DNA from: Candidatus Tectomicrobia bacterium
GTDB lineage: Bacteria; UBA8248
Assembly: GCA_016192135.1 (NCBI GenBank)
Contig: JACPUR010000010.1
Location: 1 to 33,292, forward strand
DNA length: 33,292 nucleotides
Direction: 5' to 3'
The notes below the pieces were generated by a model. That model worked only from the letters and a program-made list of their open reading frames with translations, was not told the DNA's origin and did no database searches. Positions 7,550 to 16,757 of the stretch are shown here, piece by piece (the stretch's first letter is position 1; each line of letters begins with the position of its first letter). The position numbers were made by a program, and so were the translations under genes.

Positions 7550-8221
7550 CTAATCCCTCCTGAAGAGGCGCCGCGCGCCTTCCGTCCCTCCCGGGCCTCC
7601 CGCGCCGGCCGGAGGAGCGGGGAGGGTGGTGCCCCCCGCGTCGGGGGCGAGGATGCCCTCCCCCTCGGCGAGCTCCTCGGCCAGCTTGGCGAAGGCGCAG
7701 GCGAAGCCGTAGTGGTTCTCGTTCCGCTCGTAGAGGAGCGGGCGCTCGCCCGTCCCCCGGCGGCTCTTGCGCAGGTTCATGAGCTGGCCCTCGACCGAGG
7801 CCAGCAGGGCCTCCTCCGCCTCGTTCCGGGGCCGGGGCCAGCGCACCGGAGGCGTCTCGCGGTGGAACTCCTCGACGAGGAGGTCGAGGAGTTCCTCGCG
7901 GCTCAGGCGCACGTGGCGGCGCGCCACCTGGAGGAAGGAGACCTCCTTCACCCCCATCGCGCCCCCGGTGTGGCGCCAGATGAAGGCGCCGCCGGGCAGG
8001 AGGTCGTGCACGGCGCGGGCGGCCTGGGTGTGGGGCCCCCCGTCGATCACCGCGCCCTCGACGCCCAGGCGGTCGAAGACGAGGCGGCAGCGCTCGACCA
8101 GCCGCTCGACGGGCGGGGCCTCGAAGTGCACCCAGCGCGCGCCGCCGTCCCGCACGCGCTCGCGCACGGCGATGGCGCAGCGGTCCCCCGTGTCGATGCC
8201 GCAGAAGCGGGGGGCGGTCAT
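7550..8221 (-). CDS. Terminase large subunit, separate C-terminal nuclease domain
   Basis: 223 residues. Resembles the RNase-H-fold nuclease half of large terminases, which cuts concatemeric phage DNA during packaging. FCGIDTGDRCAIAV (Asp10) fits the first catalytic strand and AVIDGGPHTQAARA (Asp60) the second. A NENHYGFACAFAKLAEEL helix near 165-182 sits where the third metal-binding acid is expected, but no aspartate is obvious there. It has its own ATG with GGAAGG 7 bp upstream; the frame upstream reaches a stop within 16 codons, so it is not joined to the ATPase ORF. The last quarter is proline/glycine-rich. The ATPase half is the next gene upstream, 323 bp away. Confidence 0.7.
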   Translation of the reverse strand: MTAPRFCGIDTGDRCAIAVRERVRDGGARWVHFEAPPVERLVERCRLVFDRLGVEGAVIDGGPHTQAARAVHDLLPGGAFIWRHTGGAMGVKEVSFLQVARRHVRLSREELLDLLVEEFHRETPPVRWPRPRNEAEEALLASVEGQLMNLRKSRRGTGERPLLYERNENHYGFACAFAKLAEELAEGEGILAPDAGGTTLPAPPAGAGGPGGTEGARRLFRRD

Positions 8222-8245
8222 CGCACGGCCTTCCAGGATTCCGCA

Positions 8246-8267
8246 GGGGCGGTTCGCGAACCGCCCC
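8246..8267. repeat. Palindromic intergenic repeat (GGGGCG...CGCCCC family)
   Basis: A perfect 22-bp palindrome (arms GGGGCGGTTCG and CGAACCGCCCC). A near-identical copy is at 21225-21246 and two relatives are at 17224-17290. It sits inside the gap that splits the terminase. Confidence 0.8.
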
Positions 8268-8387
8268 TACGAACGTCATTCGGTGTCATCACGCTCCTCC
8301 TGGGCCATTCAGAATCGCCTGTCACCCATGCGCCCGGTCTACCCTGTTACCTATGTGCCCGGTTCGGGTCCCCGCTTTTCCCCTCCC

Positions 8388-8467
8388 CCTCCGGGGGAGG
8401 GTGGGGTGGGGGAGGGCCGCAGGTGGTTTTCCCTCCCCCCGTCCCCCTCCCGGAGGGAGGGGGAGAG
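8388..8467. repeat. CCCTCCC/GGGAGGG palindromic dispersed repeat
   Basis: A C-rich then G-rich, strongly self-complementary element. Its last 25 bp (8443-8467, core CCCTCCCGGAGGGAGGG) occur identically at 14570-14594. With the element at 8246 it accounts for much of the 323-bp gap 8222-8544 between the two terminase ORFs. I see no gene in that gap. Confidence 0.7.
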
Positions 8468-8544
8468 GCCCGCCATCGGCTGGCCGCAGCCGGAGAAGGA
8501 GAAAAGACGGCGCCAGGCACCCGGCGTGAAGCGGAGATTCGAAC

Positions 8545-9627
8545 TCACGCCGGCACCTCCTCGAGCCAGCAGGGCGCGTCGTCCCGCAGGCGGCGGAAGA
8601 GCGCCCGGGTCAGGGGTTGCATCTCGCCCGCGTCGGGCATGGCGAGGGAGGAGCAGCGGAACCTGGCGCGCTCCCCGGGCAGGCGGGCCGCCTCCCACTT
8701 GGCGGCGACCCGCTCCAGCCCGATGGCGGGGACGGCGAGCTGGGAGAGGCGGTAGCTGCGCTCTCCTCCGGACTCGCCGGGGGCGGCGGCGGCCCAGCGG
8801 CCGCCCCGGGGGGAGAGGGCCGCCCCGCAGCCCGGGCAGGCGAGGAGGAGCCGGCCCTCCTCCTCCTTCAGGACCCCCGGCCACTCCTCCTCGAGCGCCC
8901 ACTCCTTGCCGCAGCCGAGGCAGGGGACGAGCCAGCGGCGCTGGTCCCCGCGCAGGTACATGGCGTGGATGCCCTCGCCGGGCATGCGGCCCACCGCCAG
9001 GTTGACGGTCAGGGCGAGGCGGGAGGCGTCCAGGCGGTCCTCGGACCACTTGAGGTTCCCGGGCGGAAGGTCGTCCACCTCGTCCCGGATGAGGAGGTCG
9101 AGCGGAAGGGAGATGGCGTTGCCGATGTCCCGGAGGCCCAGGACGTAGAGGAAGCGGGAGCCGTCCACCCGGGGGAACTCGAGCAGGCCCTTGGGGGAGG
9201 CCCCCTTCCAGCACCCCTCCCGCATGGCCCGGGCGAGCTTCGAGCCCCGGAGGAGGGGCCGGACGCGGGTCGCGTCGAAGCGGTCGGCGAAGTCCTGGTC
9301 CGGGAGGAAGTAGCCCACGTTCAGGCGGCGGACGGCGGCGGCGTAGAGCGCCAGCCCGATGGCCAGGGTGGTGAGGCCCACCTGGGCGCCCTTGAGGACG
9401 CTCACCGTCCGGCCCGGGAGGCCCAGGCGGAGGATGCCGTCCAGGTGGGCGGCGATCTCCCGGAGGGGCTCCCGGCCCCGGAAGGTGAAGCCCCTTTCCC
9501 CGGCCCGGATCTCCTCCTTCAGGAAGGCGCCCAGCGGGGGAGCCTCGGCTCCGAAAGGGGCGTCCCCTTGTAAAATCTGCCCCAGAGCTGGGTCTTTTTT
9601 TCTAGGATGACCCATTCTTTCCCGCAC
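8545..9627 (-). CDS. Terminase large subunit, GpA-like ATPase part
   Basis: 360 residues. The packaging motor ATPase of tailed phages. Walker-A-like KGAQVGLTT at 79-87 follows the GpA form, YFLPDQDFADRF follows it, and Walker B LLIRDEVDD is at 178-186 with the catalytic acid pair. Two Cys pairs (CLGC at 236-239, CPGC at 264-267) form the zinc knuckle of GpA terminases. The ORF ends after CWLEEVPA, close to where the nuclease domain should begin; that domain is a separate ORF at 7550-8221. The GTG at 9627 has GGGGGAGG 6 bp upstream; an ATG at 9615 has no such site. A shared phage-type promoter lies just upstream (9670-9734). Confidence 0.8.
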   Translation of the reverse strand: MRERMGHPRKKDPALGQILQGDAPFGAEAPPLGAFLKEEIRAGERGFTFRGREPLREIAAHLDGILRLGLPGRTVSVLKGAQVGLTTLAIGLALYAAAVRRLNVGYFLPDQDFADRFDATRVRPLLRGSKLARAMREGCWKGASPKGLLEFPRVDGSRFLYVLGLRDIGNAISLPLDLLIRDEVDDLPPGNLKWSEDRLDASRLALTVNLAVGRMPGEGIHAMYLRGDQRRWLVPCLGCGKEWALEEEWPGVLKEEEGRLLLACPGCGAALSPRGGRWAAAAPGESGGERSYRLSQLAVPAIGLERVAAKWEAARLPGERARFRCSSLAMPDAGEMQPLTRALFRRLRDDAPCWLEEVPA

Positions 9628-9669
9628 TTGCCACCTCCCCCGGGGCGCCAGGCGCGCCCGCAGGGAGGG

Positions 9670-9734
9670 AATGTAGGGCCTCCGGCCGGAAAGCCCGTTA
9701 CAGCAAATCGCAGCAAATTACGCCATTTTCATGC
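9670..9734 (-). promoter_or_regulatory. Shared phage-island promoter element, copy A (terminase operon)
   Basis: On the minus strand: GCATGAA, 33 bp from its first base to GTAACGGGC, then exactly 16 bp, then CTACATT. The 33-bp part holds ATTTGCTG twice, 12 bp apart. Copies with identical GTAACGGGC-N16-CTA spacing precede the other minus-strand phage genes at 16546 and 17956. With TACATT as -10 the transcript would start near 9663 and reach the GGGGGAGG site about 25 bp later. No good TTGACA is present, so an activator or alternative sigma factor is inferred. Confidence 0.7.
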
Positions 9735-9890
9735 ACGAGGTGGAAATGTCGGGGGCGGGGGCGTAATCTTGCAGAAACAACCCTGGTTTAGGCTATGCTG
9801 GCCGCCGCGCGCGGGCCGGCTCGGGGGAGACCCGGCCCGGGCGGCGGCTCCCCGGATTCTTTCCCGACCTCGCACGAAGGAGAACGCCTC

Positions 9891-10883
9891 ATGAAGACCG
9901 CACGCCTGGCCTTCCTGGCTGGACTCTGCCTGGCCGCCGGCCTCGCCGCCCTGCCGGGCGGGGTGTGGGCCGCGCCCCACAAGTTCGCCATGATCGTCCC
10001 CGGGCCCATCGAGGATTCGGACTTCAACTTCCGGGGCTACGAGGTGGTCGAGGACGTGAAGAAGCACTACAAGATGCCGGCCTCGCTCTCGGAGCGCATC
10101 TCCCCGGCCGACGCCGAGCGCGTCGCCCGCGAGTACATCGCCTCGGGCCACACCATCGTGGCCTTCCACGGCGGGCAGTACTTCAGCCTGGTGAGGAAGC
10201 TCTCGCCCGCGTTCCCCAAGACCGTCCTGGTCATCGAGAGCAGCGCCCCCGGGACCTTCGGCAAGAACGTGTGGAACGTCCACCGCAAGTTCAACGAGGG
10301 CTTCTACGCCTTCGGCGCCCTGGCGGGCCTCTCGACCAAGACGAACAACATCGGCGTGATCGCCGGCATCCAGCTCCCGGATTTCCGGGCCTCCATCAAC
10401 TCCATCTCGGACGCCCTCAAGCAGGTGAACCCCAAGGCGAAGCTGGTCTACTCCTTCACCGGCGACCAGAACGACCCCATCAAGGCGCGGCAGACGGCCG
10501 AGGCCATGATGGCCAACAAGGTGGACTTCATCATCAACATGGTGAACCTGGGGGTGTACGGCGTGATCGAGGCGGCCAAGGCCTCGAAGAACAAGGTCCT
10601 CGTCACCACCTTCTACACCGACAAGACCGAGAAGGCCCCCGACCACCTGGCGGGCACCCTGATCCTGGACTTCCGGCCGCCCTACCGGAAGGTGGTGGAC
10701 GGCATCCTGAAAGGGCAGACCTCCGGCTACGTGGCCATGCAGCCGGGCAACGGCTTCGAGTTGGCGGGCATCCGCAACGTGCCGCCCCAGGCGGCCGCGA
10801 AGACCAAGGAGTTCTTCGAGAAGGTGCAGAGGGGCGAGATCAAGGTCCGCAACGAGCTGACGAAGATCGACATGGCCAAGTAG
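9891..10883 (+). CDS. BMP family (PnrA-like) substrate-binding protein
   Basis: 330 residues. Periplasmic or lipid-free homologue of basic membrane proteins, whose known members bind purine nucleosides or related compounds for an ABC importer. A signal peptide (1-27, ending GGVWAA) is followed by KFAMIVPGPIEDSDFNFRGYEVVEDV, VAREYIASGHTIVAFHGGQY, VWNVHRKFNEGFYAFGALAGL and NIGVIAGIQLPDFRASINS, the standard BMP order. No lipobox cysteine. ATG 9891 has AAGGAG with 7-bp spacing; a weak promoter candidate TTGCAG (9769) and TATGCT (9794) has a long 19-bp spacer. No permease or ATPase gene is nearby, so partners must be elsewhere. It converges on a ring-opening amidohydrolase gene, which hints at pyrimidine or triazine substrates. 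Confidence 0.85.
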   Translation: MKTARLAFLAGLCLAAGLAALPGGVWAAPHKFAMIVPGPIEDSDFNFRGYEVVEDVKKHYKMPASLSERISPADAERVAREYIASGHTIVAFHGGQYFSLVRKLSPAFPKTVLVIESSAPGTFGKNVWNVHRKFNEGFYAFGALAGLSTKTNNIGVIAGIQLPDFRASINSISDALKQVNPKAKLVYSFTGDQNDPIKARQTAEAMMANKVDFIINMVNLGVYGVIEAAKASKNKVLVTTFYTDKTEKAPDHLAGTLILDFRPPYRKVVDGILKGQTSGYVAMQPGNGFELAGIRNVPPQAAAKTKEFFEKVQRGEIKVRNELTKIDMAK

Positions 10884-10897
10884 CGCGCCGGAAAAGG

Positions 10898-10934
10898 AAA
10901 AGGGCCGGGGGGTTCCCCCCCGGCCCTTTTTTTT
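10898..10934. terminator. Bidirectional terminator between convergent genes
   Basis: A 15-bp AAAAGGGCCGGGGGG arm (10898-10912) pairs with 10916-10930, flanked by A and T runs. It serves the BMP gene on the plus strand and can serve the amidohydrolase gene on the minus strand. Confidence 0.9.
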
Positions 10935-10950
10935 CATTCCGGTCCGCGAA

Positions 10951-12057
10951 TCACCCCGCGCGCGCGATGACGGCGATGGGGCCCCCGCCCGGGGGGCCCT
11001 GGTGCTCGGCCCCGCCCGAGACGTACAACATCGGGTCCCCCACCACCGCGGCCACGACGGCGTTCACCACCGAGCGCGCGTGGCGCGTGCTGTTGATGTC
11101 GGAGTCGTCGAGCATGGTGTGGCGGCGGCCCCGGATGAGGCCGTCGGGGCTCGCCTCGCACTTGGCCAGCACGTTCACGATGCGCTCGCGCTGGGCCGGG
11201 CTCAGGCTCCACTCGAAGCGGATGCCCGCGCTCTCGAGGGCGGCCTTCACGGCGTCGCGGTCGATGGCGTCCCGCATGACGCTGTGGCCGATGACGAGAT
11301 CGCCCCCCCAGGCGGGGCTGTTCCCGAAGACCATGACCTCGTTGCACATGAGCTCGATGCCCGCCGAGGTGGAGGCCACGCCCGAGGCGAGCGACCAGTC
11401 GTGGCAGATCACCTCGTCATGGAGCTGGTCCGCCCGCACCTCCCCCACCGCCAGGGCCGCCCCCAGCGCCGAGGCTCCGCGCGAGTAGGCCATGGACTTG
11501 TAGGTGTCCTCGACGCGCACGCTCTCCCCCCGGCCCCGGGCGTCGCGGATGCGCTCGGCCGTCACGAGCGGGCACTTGACCTGGACGAAGTGCACGTCCG
11601 AGGGGTCCTCGATCCCCGCGTCCTTCATGAGCTTGCGGACGAGCTCGGCCGTCGCCTCGGCCTGGGGCATGCGGCCGATCTCCTCGGGGCGGAACTCCCG
11701 CGTGTGGCCCGAGGCCACGGCCAGGCGCTTCGCGCCCCGGGCGGGGGCTGCGCCGTCCCGCGAGGCGGAGAGGACGGTGAAGTGCGGGCTCATGGCCCCC
11801 TCGGTGCCCCCCGACATGATGAGGGCGATGCGCCCCTCGGCCTCGCGGCGCGAGACGCCCAGCTTGCGGGCGAAGTAGTCGCTCAACACGAAGTTGCTGA
11901 AGCCTCGCGAGAAGTCGTTGACGCAGCCGTTCCCCTCGGTCTTGCCCATGATGCAGAGCACGTCCTCGGCCCTGAGGCGGCCGCTCTCGACCAGCCCGGC
12001 CACGCCCTCGATGTCGTCCGGGGCGCGCATCGGGACGCGGAAAACCTTGGCTTCCAT
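10951..12057 (-). CDS. Cyanuric acid amidohydrolase / barbiturase family ring-opening amidohydrolase
   Basis: 368 residues. Opens the ring of cyanuric acid (to carboxybiuret) or barbiturate (to ureidomalonate). The three-fold pseudo-repeat of the AtzD/TrzD/barbiturase family is visible: a lysine in each repeat (K39 in [11 protein letters not shown]161 in FVQVKCP, K299 in [11 protein letters not shown]) and a serine in each S-x-G-x-E motif (S82 SGGTEG, S231 SAGIEL, S347 SGGAEHQGP). These are the paired Ser-Lys active-site residues of the fold. ATG 12057 has GGAG at 9-bp spacing; a TTG at 12072 is a weaker start. Which substrate applies cannot be decided by eye. The nearby BMP binding protein and ammonium channel suit a nitrogen-scavenging role. 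Confidence 0.88.
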   Translation of the reverse strand: MEAKVFRVPMRAPDDIEGVAGLVESGRLRAEDVLCIMGKTEGNGCVNDFSRGFSNFVLSDYFARKLGVSRREAEGRIALIMSGGTEGAMSPHFTVLSASRDGAAPARGAKRLAVASGHTREFRPEEIGRMPQAEATAELVRKLMKDAGIEDPSDVHFVQVKCPLVTAERIRDARGRGESVRVEDTYKSMAYSRGASALGAALAVGEVRADQLHDEVICHDWSLASGVASTSAGIELMCNEVMVFGNSPAWGGDLVIGHSVMRDAIDRDAVKAALESAGIRFEWSLSPAQRERIVNVLAKCEASPDGLIRGRRHTMLDDSDINSTRHARSVVNAVVAAVVGDPMLYVSGGAEHQGPPGGGPIAVIARAG

Positions 12058-12150
12058 GGGTCCGATCTCCAAAACGGGGGAACCGGGGTCTGCTGATGGC
12101 TCAGATCAGCCAGAGCAAGGGGCCATTGCCTCGATAGAGCGACGAATCGC

Positions 12151-12254
12151 TGTCACCCTGAGCCCTGCGCTTGCGCTCAGGACAGGCTCCGCGAAGGGTA
12201 TCGGTTTGATTCAAAACCGATATTCTTCGCTCCCTATGGCCGCTCAGAATGACA
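12151..12254. repeat. TGTCA...TGACA dispersed intergenic repeat, copy 1
   Basis: Bounded by TGTCACCCTGAG and CTCAGAATGACA, with an inner 9-bp inverted repeat TATCGGTTT/AAACCGATA (12199-12222). The 20 bp at 12160-12179 are the exact reverse complement of 27693-27712. It fills most of the gap between the amidohydrolase and yajQ genes, which otherwise holds nothing recognisable. Confidence 0.75.
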
Positions 12255-12317
12255 GGCTGAACCCTCTGTCATGCAAAAGGCAGAGAAACCGAAAATGGCG
12301 CAGTTGAGCCACTCTCC

Positions 12318-12803
12318 CTATTCCCTGAAATTCACGTATTGGAGGGGGAGGTCCACCTTCATTCCCCGGCAGAGGGCGATGGCCGCCTGGAGGTCGTCCT
12401 TCTTCTTGCCCGAGATACGCACCTCGTCCCCCTGGATGGCGGCCTGCACCTTGAGCTTGGAATCGCGGATGGCCTTGGAGATGGCCTTGGCCGTGTCCTG
12501 GTCGATGCCGTTGCGGACCCTGATCGTCTGGCGGAGCGCGCCGCCCGAGGCGTCCTCGGGCTTCTGGTAGTCGAGCGCGCGGGCGTCCACCTTGCGGCGG
12601 GTGAGGTAGGTGTTCAACAGCTCATGCATCTGCTTGAGCTTGAACTCGTCGTCCGCGAGGAGGACGAGCTCCTCCTCCTTGCGCTCGATGGAGCACTTGC
12701 TCCCCTTGAAGTCGAACCGCTGGGCGATCTCGCGGCGGATGCCCTGCACGGCGTTCTCGACCTCCTGGAGGTCCGTGCGGGAGACGATGTCGAAGGAGGG
12801 CAT
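12318..12803 (-). CDS. yajQ: YajQ family nucleotide-binding protein
   Basis: 161 residues, normal family length. YajQ proteins bind cyclic-di-GMP in some bacteria and act through partner regulators. The start MPSFDIVSRTDLQEVENAV, then REIAQRFDFKGSK, later the ARALDYQKPEDASGGALRQ stretch and the end KVDLPLQYVNFR are highly characteristic. The ATG at 12803 has GAGG with 8-bp spacing. The much longer open frame running on to 14363 is antisense shadow of amtB. Monocistronic by context, facing away from amtB. Confidence 0.95.
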   Translation of the reverse strand: MPSFDIVSRTDLQEVENAVQGIRREIAQRFDFKGSKCSIERKEEELVLLADDEFKLKQMHELLNTYLTRRKVDARALDYQKPEDASGGALRQTIRVRNGIDQDTAKAISKAIRDSKLKVQAAIQGDEVRISGKKKDDLQAAIALCRGMKVDLPLQYVNFRE

Positions 12804-13073
12804 TCTTGAGGCCTCTTCTGTCGAAAACGGGGGCGGGCCGGGGCTGTTTCCTCCTTCATAGCAGAACGGCGGCGGGGCGCAAGTGCGCGGCGGGGCCGCG
12901 GGCGGCGGGCCAGCCTCGAAACATTCCCGAAACCTTGCTTTGATATGAAGAAGATTACCCCACACGGGCGCGGGCGGCTCCTCCGGGACCCGCCCGCACG
13001 GCCGATCGCCCGGGAGGCGCCTTCGGCCGGCCGCCCCAACGCCGCACCGCCGTACGGCAGGAGGGAAACCGAC

Positions 13074-14390
<1,317 letters not shown>

Positions 14391-14400
14391 CCCTCCCGGA

Positions 14401-14449
14401 AAAAGAAAGCGGGGCGGCCCAAAGGGGCCCGCCCCGCTTTTTCTTTTTT
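14401..14449 (+). terminator. Rho-independent terminator after amtB
   Basis: AAAGCGGGGC (14406-14415) pairs with GCCCCGCTTT (14431-14440), with an inner GGCCC/GGGCC stem and a long T run (14438-14449). Confidence 0.9.
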
Positions 14450-14512
14450 CGTGAGGCGCCGCTGGCTGACTTCAAGCGCGGTATCGCGCGGCCGACACGG
14501 AAGCCATCCTCC

Positions 14513-14594
14513 CTCCCCCGCCGGGGGAGGGCCGGGGAGGGGGAGCGACCTGGAGTCTCCCTCACCCCACCCCCTCCCGGAGGGAGGGGGAGAG
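14513..14594. repeat. CCCTCCC/GGGAGGG palindromic dispersed repeat, second copy
   Basis: Same element type as 8388-8467, sharing 25 identical bases (14570-14594). Two self-complementary C/G blocks flank a short unique core. It fills the gap between the amtB terminator and the receiver gene. Confidence 0.7.
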
Positions 14595-14663
14595 CCAAGA
14601 CTGCGTGGCATCCCCTCGCGAGACGCTCAGCGACGAAAAGGAGATGGTCCGCGGTTGGCGCCG

Positions 14664-15131
14664 CTAGCCGGCCGCCTGATCCTTCCGCGCGGCGAGCGGG
14701 AGGAGGACCTCCGACACCTTCTCGGCCAGGTCGGTGGGCGAGATCGGCTTGAGCAGGAAGGCCGAGATGCCCAGGCGGGAGAGCTCCTGGACGGTGGCGA
14801 CCGTGGCGTTCTCGGAGAGGACCATCACGGGCAGGTGCCGGAGCGCGGCGTGCTCGCGGATGTGGCGGACCAGATCGAGGGTGGTCATCCCGGGCTGGTG
14901 GAGATCGCAGACCACCAGGTCGAAGGGCACGCCCCGGCCCTGTGCGAGGAGCTCATCGAGGAGCTTCTTGGCGGTGGCGCCGCTCTCGGCGAGCACGAGC
15001 TTGCGCATGCCGAAATACTTGAAGGCGTTGCCGATGTTGGCCCACGCGCCCTTGTCGTCCTCGACCATGAGGACGGTGCGCTCCCTCAGCTCGTGAGGAA
15101 ATTTCGTGAAAACGATGGCGGCGCCCTCCAC
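14664..15131 (-). CDS. Stand-alone response regulator receiver protein
   Basis: About 155 residues, a single CheY-like domain without output domain. TVLMVEDD gives the acidic pair, VVCDLHQPGM the phosphoacceptor aspartate, MVLSEN the conserved Ser/Thr position and FLLKPI the invariant lysine. The start is unclear: GTG 15131 is used here; GTGGAGG lies 8 bp before an ATC at 15116 that would make a rare but well-placed start, and the frame is open to 15275. No partner kinase is nearby. It lies between amtB and the phage island and could belong to either. Confidence 0.82.
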   Translation of the reverse strand: MEGAAIVFTKFPHELRERTVLMVEDDKGAWANIGNAFKYFGMRKLVLAESGATAKKLLDELLAQGRGVPFDLVVCDLHQPGMTTLDLVRHIREHAALRHLPVMVLSENATVATVQELSRLGISAFLLKPISPTDLAEKVSEVLLPLAARKDQAAG

Positions 15132-15253
15132 CCACCCGCCTGGAACGGGCGGCCCAGGACGGCTGACAGGATCATCTTCGCTTGGACCGGGCGAAATATA
15201 GCGGGCAAGGGCCCGCGGGGAGCGGCGCGGAAATGATAACCAGGGATGAGTCC

Positions 15254-15272
15254 AAGAAGGTATAACCTTCTT
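15254..15272. promoter_or_regulatory. Inverted repeat between the receiver gene and the phage island
   Basis: AAGAAGG-TATAA-CCTTCTT, perfect 7-bp arms. No T run follows on either strand, so an operator is more likely than a terminator. It lies 18 bp after the stop of the gp27-like gene and upstream of the receiver gene. Confidence 0.4.
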
Positions 15273-15290
15273 CACATTCCGCCCCGCTTC

Positions 15291-15830
15291 TCAAGTTGAT
15301 ATCACACCGGGCGGAGCCGGGCAAGAAGAATCGCCCTCCGCGCGCGCCTCGGGCGGGGCCGGGAGCGCGGGAAAAATCTTCCGCATCTCGGCGAGAAGCC
15401 CGGGCTTGTCCCGGACGCCCTCCAGCACCTCGTTCATGATGTCCTGGCGCGCCTGGGCGTAGAGCTTCTCGTGCCGAATGCGCAGCCGGTCGCCCGCCAG
15501 GCGGGCGCTCTCCAGGTTGAGGATGTAGCGGGTGAGGTCCGCGGGCTTTAGCTCCTCCATCGCCTTGGGCGAGAGCAGGGAGGAAGCCTCCACCATCTGG
15601 CTCATCAGCACCCGCCGGGCCATGTAGGCGGTCGCCTCGATCGGGTCCAGCTCGTCCGGCGCGAGCCCGGCCGCGTGCGCCATCAGGCTCTCGACCTGCT
15701 TCTCGATGGCCTTGGCGCGCTTGAAGGCCTCTTTCAGCCGCTTGGAGGCGGCTTTGGCGCCGGCCGCCGGAGAGGGCGGGGCCGTCTCGGATTCCGGATT
15801 CGCGGGCGGAGTCTTCTTCCTCGCGGCCAT
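15291..15830 (-). CDS. Mu gp27-like / DUF3486 phage protein (small terminase type)
   Basis: 179 residues. The helical, charged pattern (KRAKAIEKQVESLMAH, EATAYMARRVLMSQMV, LKPADLTRYILNLESARL, RHEKLYAQARQDIMNEVLEGV) resembles the DUF3486 family that lies just before the large terminase in Mu-like phages. A proline/alanine-rich N-terminus (about 1-30) precedes the helical body. ATG 15830 overlaps the TGA of the preceding gene by one base and has GGGAGAG 5-6 bp upstream. In Mu-like phages the next gene would be the terminase; here chromosomal genes follow and the terminase is 5.7 kb away. Confidence 0.55.
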   Translation of the reverse strand: MAARKKTPPANPESETAPPSPAAGAKAASKRLKEAFKRAKAIEKQVESLMAHAAGLAPDELDPIEATAYMARRVLMSQMVEASSLLSPKAMEELKPADLTRYILNLESARLAGDRLRIRHEKLYAQARQDIMNEVLEGVRDKPGLLAEMRKIFPALPAPPEARAEGDSSCPAPPGVIST

Positions 15831-16162
15831 CACAGCTCTCCCACCAGGATGTCGGCCGCCTCGGGCAGCGCCCCCTCGAGCAGCCCCCGCCCCTTGCGAG
15901 TGAGGTGCACCTCGTAATCGGTGAGGAGTCTCCCCAGCGCGTTCGGCACCGATTTGCGCAGGAGGCCCCGCCCGGCCAGCTCGTCCACGAACCGCTCCAG
16001 CGTGGCGCGGGAGAGGGCCTCCCCCTCCTCCCGGTGGCCGGCCTCGCGCAGGGCGCTCCAGAGCAGGAAGCTGCCCACGGCGGCCTCGGCGCGGAAGGCG
16101 CCTTGGTAGTAGAGGCTCTTGAGGATGTCCCCCCGGAGGATCCGGGCGCTCAGCTCGTTCAC
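15830..16162 (-). CDS. Mu gp26-like small phage protein with winged-helix look
   Basis: 110 residues beginning NELSARILRGDILKSLYYQG. The pattern of helices and LLTDYEVHLTRKGRGLLEG near the end looks like a winged-helix domain (the LTRKGRELLEG strand-turn). It sits between the gp25-like and gp27-like genes, the position of Mu gp26. Start GTG 16162 with GAGGGAG 9 bp upstream; its stop overlaps the next start (TGATG). Family assignment rests mainly on order and general form. Confidence 0.5.
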   Translation of the reverse strand: MNELSARILRGDILKSLYYQGAFRAEAAVGSFLLWSALREAGHREEGEALSRATLERFVDELAGRGLLRKSVPNALGRLLTDYEVHLTRKGRGLLEGALPEAADILVGEL

Positions 16163-16195
16163 GGCTATCGGCTCCCTCTCGATTCCGGACCGCGC

Positions 16196-16546
16196 TCAGG
16201 AGGCGGCCGATTCCCCCCGCAGCGCGGCGATGCCCTCGTTCGCCCGGCGCAGCTCGGCGAACACCTCAGAGAAGGCCTGGCGGATGCCCTCGAGCTCCCG
16301 GGCGATGTCGTCGCGGCGCGCGAACCGCAGGTGCACCTCGTCGATGCGTCCCTCGGCCCGCTCGACGCGGAGCCGGAGCGCCTCCTCGGCCGCCTCGATC
16401 TGCCGCCTGAGGGCCCGCTCCGCCCGCTCCATCCGGCCCCGCAGCTCCATGTAGAGGATACGGCTCAGCACCCCCAACAGGGTGAGCGCCAGGGTCAGCC
16501 CCCCGGCCGCGGCTCCGGCCATCCCCTCTCCCAGCCAATCCGGCAT
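16196..16546 (-). CDS. Mu gp25-like (DUF2730-type) membrane-anchored coiled-coil phage protein
   Basis: 116 residues. One N-terminal membrane helix (GAAAGGLTLALTLLGVLSRI) followed by a long charged heptad region (RMERAERALRRQIEAAEEAL, RLRVERAEGRIDEVHLRF) and a second helix ending NEGIAALRGE. This matches the layout of the Mu gp25/DUF2730 protein at the same place in the gene order. ATG 16546 has GGAAGGAG with 7-bp spacing. It is the first gene behind promoter element B, 33 bp before the gp26-like gene. Confidence 0.55.
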   Translation of the reverse strand: MPDWLGEGMAGAAAGGLTLALTLLGVLSRILYMELRGRMERAERALRRQIEAAEEALRLRVERAEGRIDEVHLRFARRDDIARELEGIRQAFSEVFAELRRANEGIAALRGESAAS

Positions 16547-16611
16547 TCCCGTTCTCCTTCCCTCGGGCGCCTCCGATCCTCCTCCCGGCGCGGCCAGGCG
16601 CCGGAGAAGGG

Positions 16612-16676
16612 AATATAGGCGGCCCCAGGGAAAAGCCCGTTACCGCAAATCGCGCCATTTTCGTCCACCTTCGTGC
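16612..16676 (-). promoter_or_regulatory. Shared phage-island promoter element, copy B (gp25-27 operon)
   Basis: Minus strand: GCACGAA, 33 bp from its first base to GTAACGGGC, 16 bp, CTATATT. Three phased blocks, CGAAGGTGGA, CGAAAATGGCG and CGATTTGCGG, lead into the core. Transcription would start near 16605, about 60 bp before the gp25-like ATG. Confidence 0.72.
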
Positions 16677-16757
16677 ATCCGGTTGGCGGGACGGGCGGGG
16701 GCCGGGCAAAATGCCGAGAAATGGCGGGCCGGATTGCCCGCCGCCAGGGAGAACTCC

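Noticed and set aside
8351-9214. 287-codon minus-strand frame linking the terminase region across the gap
   Set aside because: It runs in a different frame from the ATPase and reads Pro/Gly/Arg-rich shadow, so it does not restore a fused terminase.
12286-12325. Fourth copy of the shared phage promoter
   Set aside because: Only CGAAAATGGCGC matches; GTAACGGGC and the spaced CTA box are missing and no phage gene follows.
12931-12945. Sigma-54 promoter for amtB
   Set aside because: TTGCTT could be a -12 box, but no GG is found at the -24 position.
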